A stretch of DNA of 64,000 nt from a candidate division TM6 bacterium RIFCSPHIGHO2_12_FULL_36_22. Lineage in GTDB: Bacteria > Babelota > Babeliae > Babelales > UBA12409. The notes beneath the pieces were generated by a model. The model was not told where the DNA came from. It did not search any database and saw only the letters and a list, made by a program, of their open reading frames with translations. The stretch covers positions 1 through 64,000 of the forward strand of contig METK01000017.1 of the NCBI GenBank assembly GCA_001771315.1. The letters are read 5' to 3'. Positions 27,639 through 36,702 of this stretch are shown piece after piece (position 1 is the first letter of the stretch; each line of letters opens with the position of its first letter). The position numbers were made by a program, and so were the translations under genes.

Positions 27639-27658
27639 GTGTTTTGAGAACAAAACAC
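27639..27658 (-). promoter_or_regulatory. Leader hairpin of rpsA mRNA
   Basis: GTGTTTTG (27639-27646) pairs perfectly with CAAAACAC (27651-27658) around a four-base loop. The hairpin ends 26 bases upstream of the rpsA start codon. S1 is known to repress its own mRNA through leader structures in gamma-proteobacteria; a similar role here is inference. Confidence 0.4.
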
Positions 27659-27790
27659 GGACGTTATAGGGTTAAACAAACAATACTTTGCTCTATTCTA
27701 TCATGGTTATTGCCCAATAGCAAATTATATAATAGGCCTTAACACCGCTATTTTTTTAGGTTATATAAAGGATAAAGAAAGTGATTATTG

Positions 27791-28927
27791 ATGAATATTG
27801 AGCCAAGAAGCATTCTTATTGTGACGAATAATTACAAGCCCTATTCTGGTGGGGTAGTTAGTTCTATTGATGCATTTACTCGAGGCTTACGTGAATTAGG
27901 GCATAATGTATCTATTGTAACATTGGATTTTACAGGTCGGGATCAGGATGAACCAGGTGTATATCGTATTTTTTGCCCAATTAAATTTCAATATAAAAAG
28001 AATAGTATGGCTATTCCTTGGCGTGCAACTAATGAGCTTAAGGGTATTATCAAACAGCTTAAACCTGATATTGTTCATTCTCAACACCCTTTCCTTCTCG
28101 GTATATCAGCTTTAACACTTTGTCGTAAGCTTGATATACCTTTGATATTTACTCATCATACACAATATGACCAATATTCTCATTATATACCCCTTCCAGG
28201 ATCCGTGGTTAAACCGGTAATAAATCGGTGTGTTCAATGGTATGCTCAACAGGTTGATGTTGTTATTGCGCCAAGTCATGCGATCAAAAAGGAGTTGGAT
28301 AAGCGTATTTTAGGTAAATCAGCATATGTTATTCCAAGCCCTATATCACCAATGTTTTTTGGTTCTATCGTTAATAAAATGGTTTCCAGGCCATTTAAAT
28401 TATTGACTGTGAGCCGATTTGCCCCAGAAAAGAATATTGAGTCCCTTTTGGACACATTTGCTAAACTTGACCAAAAAAATTATTCATTGACTCTTGTTGG
28501 CTATGGTGCTCAACTTACTTCTCTTAAACAGCATGCCTATATCACACTCGGCCTCTCTCAAAAGAGGGTGAAATTTATCGTTAAACCACCAAAACAGAAG
28601 TTAATACAGCTTTATCGCTCATCGGATTTGTTCATTTTTGCTTCTCAGACCGAGACTCAAGGCTTGGTCCTTGCCGAGGCTATGGCATCAGGTTTGCCAG
28701 TAATAGCATTCAAAAGCCCAGCTTTGGAGGACATTGTTGATGGTACCAATGGCCACCTTGTGACTACCCAGAGGCAAATGATTGAGTATATTGAAGCTCT
28801 TACCAGGGATGAGCAGCTTTATACCAAGATGCGGGCACGTGCCTATAAAACCGCAGAACGATACTCAATAGACAGTCTGAGTCGATGTTTGGCTGCTCTT
28901 TATGACCGGGTTATGGCTACCAGTTGA
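27791..28927 (+). CDS. GT4-family glycosyltransferase
   Basis: 378 residues from the ATG at 27791, with AAAGGATAAAG upstream; the TTG just before it is unlikely. GT-B fold: the N-terminal Gly-rich loop NYKPYSGGVVSSIDAF, then HSQHPFLLGI and FTHHTQYDQYSHYIP. In the C-terminal half are LLTVSRFAPEKNIESLL and the donor motif ETQGLVLAEAMASGLPVIA. It resembles enzymes that glycosylate diacylglycerol or phosphatidylinositol, but the acceptor cannot be proved. No signal peptide, in contrast to the glycosyltransferases at 5-19 kb. Confidence 0.92.
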   Translation: MNIEPRSILIVTNNYKPYSGGVVSSIDAFTRGLRELGHNVSIVTLDFTGRDQDEPGVYRIFCPIKFQYKKNSMAIPWRATNELKGIIKQLKPDIVHSQHPFLLGISALTLCRKLDIPLIFTHHTQYDQYSHYIPLPGSVVKPVINRCVQWYAQQVDVVIAPSHAIKKELDKRILGKSAYVIPSPISPMFFGSIVNKMVSRPFKLLTVSRFAPEKNIESLLDTFAKLDQKNYSLTLVGYGAQLTSLKQHAYITLGLSQKRVKFIVKPPKQKLIQLYRSSDLFIFASQTETQGLVLAEAMASGLPVIAFKSPALEDIVDGTNGHLVTTQRQMIEYIEALTRDEQLYTKMRARAYKTAERYSIDSLSRCLAALYDRVMATS

Positions 28928-28992
28928 AGCTTTGGTAGAAATCTATATAATTAATACAAATAGAAACAATGCAGATTGTGGGAGGGTATTTT

Positions 28993-29748
28993 ATGAAGAA
29001 TTCGTTAAAAAAATTACTATTGTTGGTTGGATTGGTATCAGCGACTTGCTTTGTTGAAGCTGGCTGGGGTCTTGAGTCTACGGCGTATCATGAGGCTGGG
29101 CATGCTCTTTTATCATTATTTGTACCACAATGTAGGTCTCTGGATAGAGTTAACATCATACCTAATGGCTCTACAGCGGGAGAATGTATATATTTGCCAA
29201 TGTCCGATGAAGAGAAAGGTCGTTTGCGAGATCAACCGACGAGTCAAGCTTTGCCTTTAATTATCGGTTTAACTGCTGGGCGAGTAGCAGAAGAATTGGT
29301 GTTTGGGAGAGCAGACGGTTATCAATCAGATTATAAATATGCAACTGACTTAGCGCAGCTTATTTGTAATTATGAAATAAGTTTTTCTGCTGAAAGAGAT
29401 TTTCTCATTCAGAAAAAAGAAAACACGGCTAAAGAGTTTTCAGCTAAACAGTTACATGTTGCTTCTAGTGAACGAATTCGGGGGCATTTGAGAAATTTAG
29501 CAAAATCAGCTGATTGTCCTAGTCCATACAATTATGGATCGAATGATACAGAGCAAATGTATTCTAGTAATCAATTAGTAAAAGATTGTTATCAAGTTGC
29601 AACAGATGTGTTGCGGAAAAATCGAATGGCATTAGACATGGTTGCTCAAAAGCTATTAGCTAAAAAAGAATTAAACGCTAATCAAGTTCGTGCACTTGTG
29701 CATAATGCAACTCTAACCGCAAATTGTCGGATGCATTCTCGACTATAA
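28993..29748 (+). CDS. Exported stand-alone M41 (FtsH-type) peptidase
   Basis: 251 residues from the ATG at 28993, supported by GGGAGGG; an upstream start would add eight residues. Leader at 1-23 (CFVEA-GW). The mature protein begins at once with the M41 peptidase domain: zinc motif HEAGH (33-37) with its Glu, the GLTAGRVAEELVFG helix, and Asp113 in the place of the third zinc ligand (SDYKYATDLAQ). The AAA domain of FtsH is absent. It should therefore be an ATP-independent, probably periplasmic metallopeptidase. A shortened FtsH follows at 29907. Confidence 0.82.
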   Translation: MKNSLKKLLLLVGLVSATCFVEAGWGLESTAYHEAGHALLSLFVPQCRSLDRVNIIPNGSTAGECIYLPMSDEEKGRLRDQPTSQALPLIIGLTAGRVAEELVFGRADGYQSDYKYATDLAQLICNYEISFSAERDFLIQKKENTAKEFSAKQLHVASSERIRGHLRNLAKSADCPSPYNYGSNDTEQMYSSNQLVKDCYQVATDVLRKNRMALDMVAQKLLAKKELNANQVRALVHNATLTANCRMHSRL

Positions 29749-29906
29749 AATTAGCATTCGAGTTCTAAAAGGATTTGATGATGTTAATTTTTAAAAAATT
29801 ATCTTGATTAGCTCTATAAAGCCACTCTTTGGGTTCAATTGCCAAATATATTCTTTTAGACTATCGTTAAGCTTATATTAAGAAGAGTTTAAAGGTATGC
29901 AGTCAT

Positions 29907-31457
29907 ATGAAAAGAATAAAAATTGCCCTTCTTTTTTTACTGTGTAATGTCGTTGCAACCGAAACAATTCGTGCATCAGATTTTTGGCGAGATGTTGCAA
30001 AAGACGTTATTGTTGGCAGTGTCATCTGTGCTGGCAGCATGCTTTTTTATCAAAATTTTAAATCAGCAATTATTCAAGCAAATGCGCTTACATTACTCAA
30101 AGACTCGGATGATACATTTAGTTCTGTTGCGGGTCATGATGAAGCTAAGGAAGAGCTGAAGGATATTGTCGATTTTCTTAAAAATCCAGAAAAATTTCAA
30201 AGACTTGGTGCTCGTATTCCTACAGGCGTATTATTAACTGGAAGTCCTGGCAGTGGTAAAACGTTGCTTGCTCGTGCAATAGCGGGAGAAGCAGGATGTT
30301 CTTTTTTTAGTGTGAATGGAGCAGAGTTTGTTGAGATGTATAGTGGGGTTGGCCCAGCACGAATGCGTGAATTATATCGTGCAGCACGACAACATGCACC
30401 ATCAATTATTTTTATTGATGAAATAGATGCTGTTGGGCGTCATCGTTCTGGTAATAATGATCACGGTGAATATGATAATACCTTATTGCAGCTGTTAGTT
30501 TTAATGGATGGTTTTGAAAAAAGTGAAACGACTAAGCCTATTGTTTTCATTGGTGCTACAAATTTTAAAGAAGCATTGGATGATGCACTATTACGTCCAG
30601 GCAGATTTGATCGAATTGTGCATGTTCCATTACCTGATATCAAAAATCGGTTAAAAATTTTAGAATATTTTGCAGGATTTACTTTGATAGATGCACGTGT
30701 CGATCTTAAAGAAATTGCAAAAACAACAGCTGGATTTTCAGGAGCGCATTTGAAAAATTTAATGAATGAGGCTGCTATTATTGCATCAAGAAAAGACCAT
30801 CTACAAGTACAGCAAGTTGATTTAATAGAGGCTCGAGACAAAGTAATATACGGTAGGGCTCTCAAATCTTGTGTGCTTACAGAAAAACAAAAAAGAATTA
30901 CCGCGGTTCATGAGTCAGGTCATGCGCTTGTTAATTTATTGCTCATGAAATATAGTGTACCTCTGTATAAAATGACTATTGTTCCTCATGGTGAAGCTCT
31001 TGGATTTACGGGGATGCTCAGTAGCGAAGATCATTATGTTTCATCTAAGGAGGAATTGGTTGCACGTATTATGATGCTTCTTGGTGGTCGAGCTGCGGAA
31101 GAATTAACATTTGCTCAACTTTCAACTGGTGCTTCCAATGACTTTAAGCATGCTTCTCAGCTTGCCCAAGAGATGGTTAGGTTCTATGGGATGTCAACAG
31201 AGATGGGTACGGTATTTTACGATATGAACAATAGATTCTCCGAAGAGACTCTTCAGCGAATTGACCAGCAGGTGAAGCGTATCATTCAAAAATGCTATGA
31301 AGAAACCAAATTACTTTTAGCTAAGCACATAAAAGATCTCAAACTCCTTTCTGATAGGTTATTTACCGAAGAAACTCTCTATAATGAGGATATCCAAGCA
31401 CTCTTTGCTCAAGAGCGTGCCTTGGATGATGAGTCTATAACTATTCCTTCCGTATAG
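29907..31457 (+). CDS. Shortened FtsH-like AAA+ metalloprotease
   Basis: 516 residues against about 610-650 for typical FtsH. Two hydrophobic segments (about 4-18 and 33-48) are separated by only 15 or so residues, so the periplasmic domain of FtsH is missing. Walker A is GSPGSGKT (112-119), Walker B IIFIDEID (167-174), and the SRH region ends LLRPGRFDR. The zinc motif is HESGH (335-339) in place of the usual HEAGH; the third ligand is Asp412 in GASNDF. All catalytic residues are present. It probably degrades membrane proteins from the cytosolic side. A standard FtsH may be elsewhere in the genome. Confidence 0.88.
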   Translation: MKRIKIALLFLLCNVVATETIRASDFWRDVAKDVIVGSVICAGSMLFYQNFKSAIIQANALTLLKDSDDTFSSVAGHDEAKEELKDIVDFLKNPEKFQRLGARIPTGVLLTGSPGSGKTLLARAIAGEAGCSFFSVNGAEFVEMYSGVGPARMRELYRAARQHAPSIIFIDEIDAVGRHRSGNNDHGEYDNTLLQLLVLMDGFEKSETTKPIVFIGATNFKEALDDALLRPGRFDRIVHVPLPDIKNRLKILEYFAGFTLIDARVDLKEIAKTTAGFSGAHLKNLMNEAAIIASRKDHLQVQQVDLIEARDKVIYGRALKSCVLTEKQKRITAVHESGHALVNLLLMKYSVPLYKMTIVPHGEALGFTGMLSSEDHYVSSKEELVARIMMLLGGRAAEELTFAQLSTGASNDFKHASQLAQEMVRFYGMSTEMGTVFYDMNNRFSEETLQRIDQQVKRIIQKCYEETKLLLAKHIKDLKLLSDRLFTEETLYNEDIQALFAQERALDDESITIPSV

Positions 31458-31520
31458 CGATTTTTTAATAATTTGTTAAACTTATATATGAAGAACAACC
31501 TTTATATAATATGAAAAGCC

Positions 31521-33500
31521 ATGAAGAAGTTTAAACTCCATGTACCATTTCCTCCTGCTGGAAGTCAGCCTGAAGCTATAAAGCAGCTTGTTGCAGACAG
31601 ACCCGGCAAATCGACGCTGCTTGGTGTAACAGGTTCAGGAAAAACATATACGATGGCACATGTTATTGAGCAAGTGAATAAGCCAACACTTATCTTGTCA
31701 CCGAATAAGACCTTGGCTGCTCAGTTATATGAAGAGTTTTCTCTTTTTTTTCCAGAAAACAAAGTTTCTTACTTTGTTAGTTATTATGATTACTATCAAC
31801 CGGAATCATATTTACCTGCGCAAGATATTTATATTCCAAAAGAAACAAAGATTAATGCAGAGATTGAGAGACTTCGAATTGAGTCTACAGCATCCTTAGT
31901 TAATCGCCCTGATACTATTGTTATTGCATCGGTATCATGTATCTATTCATTAGGTGATCCAACAGATTATCGTGGTTTAGCTTTGAGTCTTGAAGCTGGC
32001 CAAAAAATAACACGAACACAATTACTTGAAAAACTGATTTTTATTCAATATCAACGAAATGATATTGAAAAGAGCTCTGGTACTATACAAGTGTTTGGGA
32101 ATACGCTTGAAGTTAATTTACCGTACCAAAAAGAAAAACTTCGTATTGAATTATTTGGGGACAAGCTTGAATCGTTGGAATGGGTTGATAAGCATAATAA
32201 TAAAGTGCTGCGACAGCTCGATAACGTTCTCATTTTTCCAGCAAAACACTTTGTAACAACACAGGAAAAAAAGGATCGAGCAATTAAGAGCATTTCTCAA
32301 GAGTTGGAGCTATGCTTGCCACAGATTAAAAGCCCTATTTATAAGGATCGCTTACAGCGTCGTGTTGCACATGACTTAGAAATGATCGAGCAAGTTGGTT
32401 ATTGTTCTGGTATTGAAAACTATTCAATACACTTCGATGGTAGACAGACAGGTCAAGCGCCGTACTGTCTTTTTGATTTCTTTCCAGAAGATTTTTTACT
32501 TATGATTGATGAATCTCATATCGCCATTCCACAATTACGTGGTATGTACGCTGGTGATCGCTCACGTAAAAAATCCTTGATTGATTTTGGTTTCAGATTA
32601 CCGTCGGCATATGATAATAGGCCATTGCAGTTTGAAGAGATTGAAAAATTTTTTACCAATACGGTCTTTGTATCTGCAACGCCGGGAGATTATGAATTAT
32701 CGCAATCATCCAAGATTGTACAACAGGTAATCCGCCCTACCGGTCTTTTAGATCCAAAGATTGAAATTCACCCACGAAACAACCAGCTTAATCATTTGAT
32801 GGATCAAATTAAACTGGTCAAAGAAAAAAACTATCGTACCCTTATTACCGTTATGACAAAAAAGTCTGCAGAAGAGCTTGCAGAGTACCTTGAAGATCGT
32901 GGTCTTAAGGTCTGCTATCTACACTGTGATATCAAAACTCCGCAACGGACAGAATTGCTGCAAAAGCTTCGATTAGGGATTTTTGATTGCCTCGTTGGTG
33001 TTAACCTTTTACGGGAAGGCCTTGATCTTCCTGAGGTTGCGCTCATGGCTATCATGGACGCTGATATTGAAAGCTTCCTTCGTGATCAGCGCTCCTTAAT
33101 TCAGATTATTGGACGTGCAGCTCGTAATATTCATTCGAAGGTTATTATGTATGCAGATAAAGTAACACGTTCTATGAAGGCTGCTATCGATGAGACTGAT
33201 CGCCGACGAAAAGTTCAGGAAGAATTCAATACAAAGCATAATATCATCCCTAGAAGCGTAACGCGTGAGGTCAAGCAAAGTATCTCAACCATGCAAAAAG
33301 CAATCGCCTCAGCATCCAAGTCTAACAAAAGCAACGCTAAAAAAGAGCTGAATCAACAACAACTTCTTGCTCAAATCGTCAAACTTGAACAAGACATGCA
33401 TGTTGCAGCAAAAGCTATGGACTTTGAAAAAGCGATAGCTTTACGAGGTCAGTGGCAAGAGCTGTCAGCTAAGCTCGAATCGTTGATCAACAAAAAATAA
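31521..33500 (+). CDS. uvrB: Excinuclease ABC subunit B
   Basis: 659 residues, normal length. UvrB checks DNA damage after UvrA loading and recruits UvrC. Features: Walker A GVTGSGKTYTMA, the damage-probing hairpin YYDYYQPESYLP, the DESH box (MIDESHIAIPQL), the helicase motif QIIGRAARN and a C-terminal UVR domain (about 620-655, AKAMDFEKAIALRGQW). No signal peptide. uvrA and uvrC are not in the window. Confidence 0.98.
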   Translation: MKKFKLHVPFPPAGSQPEAIKQLVADRPGKSTLLGVTGSGKTYTMAHVIEQVNKPTLILSPNKTLAAQLYEEFSLFFPENKVSYFVSYYDYYQPESYLPAQDIYIPKETKINAEIERLRIESTASLVNRPDTIVIASVSCIYSLGDPTDYRGLALSLEAGQKITRTQLLEKLIFIQYQRNDIEKSSGTIQVFGNTLEVNLPYQKEKLRIELFGDKLESLEWVDKHNNKVLRQLDNVLIFPAKHFVTTQEKKDRAIKSISQELELCLPQIKSPIYKDRLQRRVAHDLEMIEQVGYCSGIENYSIHFDGRQTGQAPYCLFDFFPEDFLLMIDESHIAIPQLRGMYAGDRSRKKSLIDFGFRLPSAYDNRPLQFEEIEKFFTNTVFVSATPGDYELSQSSKIVQQVIRPTGLLDPKIEIHPRNNQLNHLMDQIKLVKEKNYRTLITVMTKKSAEELAEYLEDRGLKVCYLHCDIKTPQRTELLQKLRLGIFDCLVGVNLLREGLDLPEVALMAIMDADIESFLRDQRSLIQIIGRAARNIHSKVIMYADKVTRSMKAAIDETDRRRKVQEEFNTKHNIIPRSVTREVKQSISTMQKAIASASKSNKSNAKKELNQQQLLAQIVKLEQDMHVAAKAMDFEKAIALRGQWQELSAKLESLINKK

Positions 33501-33648
33501 TTCAGTATAGTTAAAATACACAGATAGAAAATCACGTCGTTGCTATTAGAAATAATACAAAAGAGCTATAGGGTTGCATTGTGTCTGTGTGTGATGTTAG
33601 CATACAAGGAATTGTTTTATATAAGCTTTTAGCGAGATTGAGTTAGTG

Positions 33649-35745
33649 ATGAATAAATATACATTTAGTGGTGGTTTGTTATTCGTTTTCATACTTATTG
33701 TAGGGGTTGGTATTTTTATGAGAGAAGAAGTTAGTGCAAATGAATGTACGATTAAGACTGTCTCGGATATTGAACAATTATTTGCCTATGATCCAAAGGA
33801 AATAAAAAGTCGTTTTGCGGCAACCATGGAACATATACAGGATGTGGTTGATGCTATTTTGGCAATTCCTAATGATGAGCGCTCCTTTTGTAATACTTTT
33901 AAGTCTATTGATGATTTAGTTCGTTATATTACTACGCATATTGCTCCCCTATTCGATCAATCATATGTTAACCCGTCAAAAGAGATTCGAGATCTTGTAC
34001 AATTTGAGTACTTGCAACTTGAGCAAGTAATGCAAAACTTGATGAGTAAGAATGTTGCATTATATAAGGCCTGCAAGGCATATGTTGAAGGTAATTATAA
34101 CAAGGAAAAAGAAAGCTTAAGTCAAGAAGAGCGTCGTTTTGTTACTGAGTTGATGAAACGGTTTAAGCGAAATGGTTTGGATCTTCCAGCGGATAAGATT
34201 AAAGAGTTAAAAGAGATTACCAATAAGATTAATGCATTGGAAATTGAGTTTGATAAAAATATTGCAGAAGAAAATCGTAAAATACATGTGACACGAGAAG
34301 AGTTGGGAGGCTTATCAGACGATTTCATTAATAACCTCAAAAAGACCGATGATGGTAAATATATACTTGGAACAGATTATCCAACCTTTTTTGGAGTAAT
34401 GAATAACTCTACGGTTGAAACTACACGTAAACAGATGTATGACCTCTTTAGTAATCGTGCTTATCCAGTCAATATGCCAGTGCTGGATAAGGTAATTGCA
34501 TTACGTGACAAGCTTGCACATATTTTGGGCTATAATAGTTATGCAGAATATGAACTTGATGATCAAATGATCAAGACGCCAAAGCATGCTTATGATTTTA
34601 TTGATGGATTAATAGCGGATTCACAAAATAAGCAAAAAGATGAGTTTGAAAAATTAACCAAGGAATTGCCGTCTTCAGTAATATTAGATGCTGAAGGTAA
34701 ATTTAAACCATGGGACATTCGTTATGTTAAAGAGCAGTACAAAAAGAAGCACTTTAACCTTGATGACGAAAAGATTGCTGAGTACTTTCCTGTTGATAAT
34801 ACGCTCAAGGAGATATTTGATATTTATCAAACCTTATTAGATCTTAAGTTTGAGCCGATTACGATTAATAATCTTTGGCATCCGGAGGTACTTGCGATAA
34901 AAGTAACTAATAAGCAGACTAATGGCATTATTGGCTATTTATTACTCGATTTATATCCACGAGAAGGTAAATATACACATGCATGTCACGATACGCTTCT
35001 TGCAGCACAAAAGTTATCGAATGGTTCTGTATGTCCAGCACTTTCTATTGTGATTGCCAATTTTCCAAAACCACAAAATGGGCGTCCAGGATTATTGAAA
35101 TACGATGATGTTAAAACGTTTTTCCATGAGTTTGGTCATGCAATGCATGCGCTTTTGGGTTCAACAGAAATGGCAACGTTTGCAGGAACGGCTGTTAAAA
35201 AGGACTTTGTTGAAACCCCATCACAGATGTTTGAAAAATGGTTAGATGATACAGAATTATTACAACGTATTGGTCGCCATTATAAAACGGGAGAGCCATT
35301 GCCAAAGGAAATCATTGATAAGCTTGTAGGCATTGTTCGTTTTGATTCAGGTTCATTTATAGCAACACAAGGATACTATTCATTGTTGTCACTTGATTAT
35401 TTTAGTCCTGGAGAAAAGAAGGATACTCAGGGTATTTCTGAAGAGCTTGCTAAAAAGATTTTAACATATACGCAATGGGATCCAAATAATCATTTTCAAG
35501 CTTCATTCGGTCATTTAATGGGATACGGTGCACAGTATTATGGGTATCTTTGGTCGCGTGTTTTTGCAATTGATTTATTTGATACCATTAAAAAAGAAGG
35601 GCTTTTGTCGCCAAAAGCGGGTCAACGATTGATTAGTTCAATTCTTGGGCGGGGTGGTTCAAAAGATCCAGATGTATTGCTTAAAGATTACTTAGGACGT
35701 GAGCCAAATCAAAAAGCATTTCTCAAAGAATATGGGATTAATTAA
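33649..35745 (+). CDS. Exported M3-family oligopeptidase
   Basis: 698 residues from the ATG at 33649; a GTG three bases earlier is possible. An N-terminal hydrophobic segment (about 9-26) suggests a signal or membrane anchor. The zinc motif FFHEFGHAMHALLG is at about residue 493, with a third ligand in FVETPSQMFEKW, both typical of M3 (thimet/dipeptidyl carboxypeptidase group). The helix-rich N-terminal domain and the GYGAQYYGYLWSRVFAID segment fit. It would cut short peptides, probably in the periplasm, which could feed peptide uptake from a host. Confidence 0.9.
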   Translation: MNKYTFSGGLLFVFILIVGVGIFMREEVSANECTIKTVSDIEQLFAYDPKEIKSRFAATMEHIQDVVDAILAIPNDERSFCNTFKSIDDLVRYITTHIAPLFDQSYVNPSKEIRDLVQFEYLQLEQVMQNLMSKNVALYKACKAYVEGNYNKEKESLSQEERRFVTELMKRFKRNGLDLPADKIKELKEITNKINALEIEFDKNIAEENRKIHVTREELGGLSDDFINNLKKTDDGKYILGTDYPTFFGVMNNSTVETTRKQMYDLFSNRAYPVNMPVLDKVIALRDKLAHILGYNSYAEYELDDQMIKTPKHAYDFIDGLIADSQNKQKDEFEKLTKELPSSVILDAEGKFKPWDIRYVKEQYKKKHFNLDDEKIAEYFPVDNTLKEIFDIYQTLLDLKFEPITINNLWHPEVLAIKVTNKQTNGIIGYLLLDLYPREGKYTHACHDTLLAAQKLSNGSVCPALSIVIANFPKPQNGRPGLLKYDDVKTFFHEFGHAMHALLGSTEMATFAGTAVKKDFVETPSQMFEKWLDDTELLQRIGRHYKTGEPLPKEIIDKLVGIVRFDSGSFIATQGYYSLLSLDYFSPGEKKDTQGISEELAKKILTYTQWDPNNHFQASFGHLMGYGAQYYGYLWSRVFAIDLFDTIKKEGLLSPKAGQRLISSILGRGGSKDPDVLLKDYLGREPNQKAFLKEYGIN

Positions 35746-35839
35746 CTCACTTTAATCTTTTTGGATTATTCTGCAAGACTGTATATACTGAAATCCTAGA
35801 AATTGTTTTTGTCTAAAAAAAACATAAAAAAGGATGATC

Positions 35840-36607
35840 ATGAAAAGGTATATTGTACTCGGTCTTTGTCTAACCATGTCGATTTGCGGCAGCGTTTCGC
35901 AGCGTGTATATCAACGCATTCAAGCGTACGAACGCACGCGTGCAAAGCGTAATTATGAACCGAGTTATGACATGCGTTACATGTTGCAACATCCAACTGT
36001 CGACAGCTTAACTCAGGTTTTTACAGATGCGCTTAAAGCGCGTAATCACCGACGTTATCATCGTTGTATTACAACTATGACCAATGAGGTTCATCCAACA
36101 GAAGAAATGGCAGAAAAATTGTTTCGTGAAGCTTTAGAATTGTTGATAGCGCAACAAACAAAAGATGCTTTAGCTCAACGAGAGCCGATCAAAGAAACAG
36201 AGATACATTATGTTAAAGATGAGATTGAAGGTCAAGAACGCGAAAATATTATTCGACATATTCATATTGCGCAACGTGCAATTAGGGAATATGAAAATAC
36301 ACCGGAAGATCTTATTTTTGGATTGGCTGCAGTTGGTTATTTGACTGGCTTGTTAGAAAGTCCACAGACGCGACAATTTGTTGATATTACTCGTCATGAG
36401 TTAACAGAAATTGAAAAGAGGCTTGTTGCGCAAATGGAAAATCCAAATATAATATTTGATCAACCAACAAGAGCATCTAAGGTTGAAAGTACTTGTGCTG
36501 TGCAAGATGCTATGAGTGTCCAGGATAAAACTGTGATCACTAAAGAAGGCGATCGTATTTATACGAAAAAAATTAAACGAATTCAAGTAAAAAATTCCGA
36601 AAATTAA
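35840..36607 (+). CDS. Exported basic helical protein, unknown
   Basis: 255 residues. The ATG at 35840 is six bases after AGG at 35831; an ATG at 35834 lies too close. Leader ends near CGSVS. The early mature part is Arg- and Tyr-rich (QRVYQRIQAYERTRAKRNYE), and the rest is charged and mostly helical. No family recognised. It opens a group of envelope genes up to 41447. Confidence 0.6.
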   Translation: MKRYIVLGLCLTMSICGSVSQRVYQRIQAYERTRAKRNYEPSYDMRYMLQHPTVDSLTQVFTDALKARNHRRYHRCITTMTNEVHPTEEMAEKLFREALELLIAQQTKDALAQREPIKETEIHYVKDEIEGQERENIIRHIHIAQRAIREYENTPEDLIFGLAAVGYLTGLLESPQTRQFVDITRHELTEIEKRLVAQMENPNIIFDQPTRASKVESTCAVQDAMSVQDKTVITKEGDRIYTKKIKRIQVKNSEN

Positions 36608-36629
36608 GGAGTCAAGATAATTGAGAAAA

Positions 36630-36659
36630 TTTGCTTTTTTTGAATTTTTTATGGTATGA
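36630..36659 (+). promoter_or_regulatory. Possible promoter of the Cys-rich barrel gene
   Basis: TTGCTT at 36630-36635 and TATGAC at 36654-36659 are 18 bases apart. The start would be about 40 bases before the gene at 36703. Consensus match only; the barrel is likely highly expressed, since it has its own terminator at 38333-38363. Confidence 0.3.
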
Positions 36660-36702
36660 CTGTAGGTGGTAGTAAATTTTATGTTTTAATTAGGAAGGTC
36701 GT

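Noticed and set aside
29828-29846. tRNA-like T arm (GTTCAATT flanked by TTTGG and CCAAA)
   Set aside because: The loop would be nine bases instead of seven, and no anticodon or acceptor stem can be drawn around it.
30461-30865. 134-codon minus-strand frame inside the FtsH-like gene
   Set aside because: Antisense to the AAA domain; composition reflects the opposite strand's codons, no own start signals.
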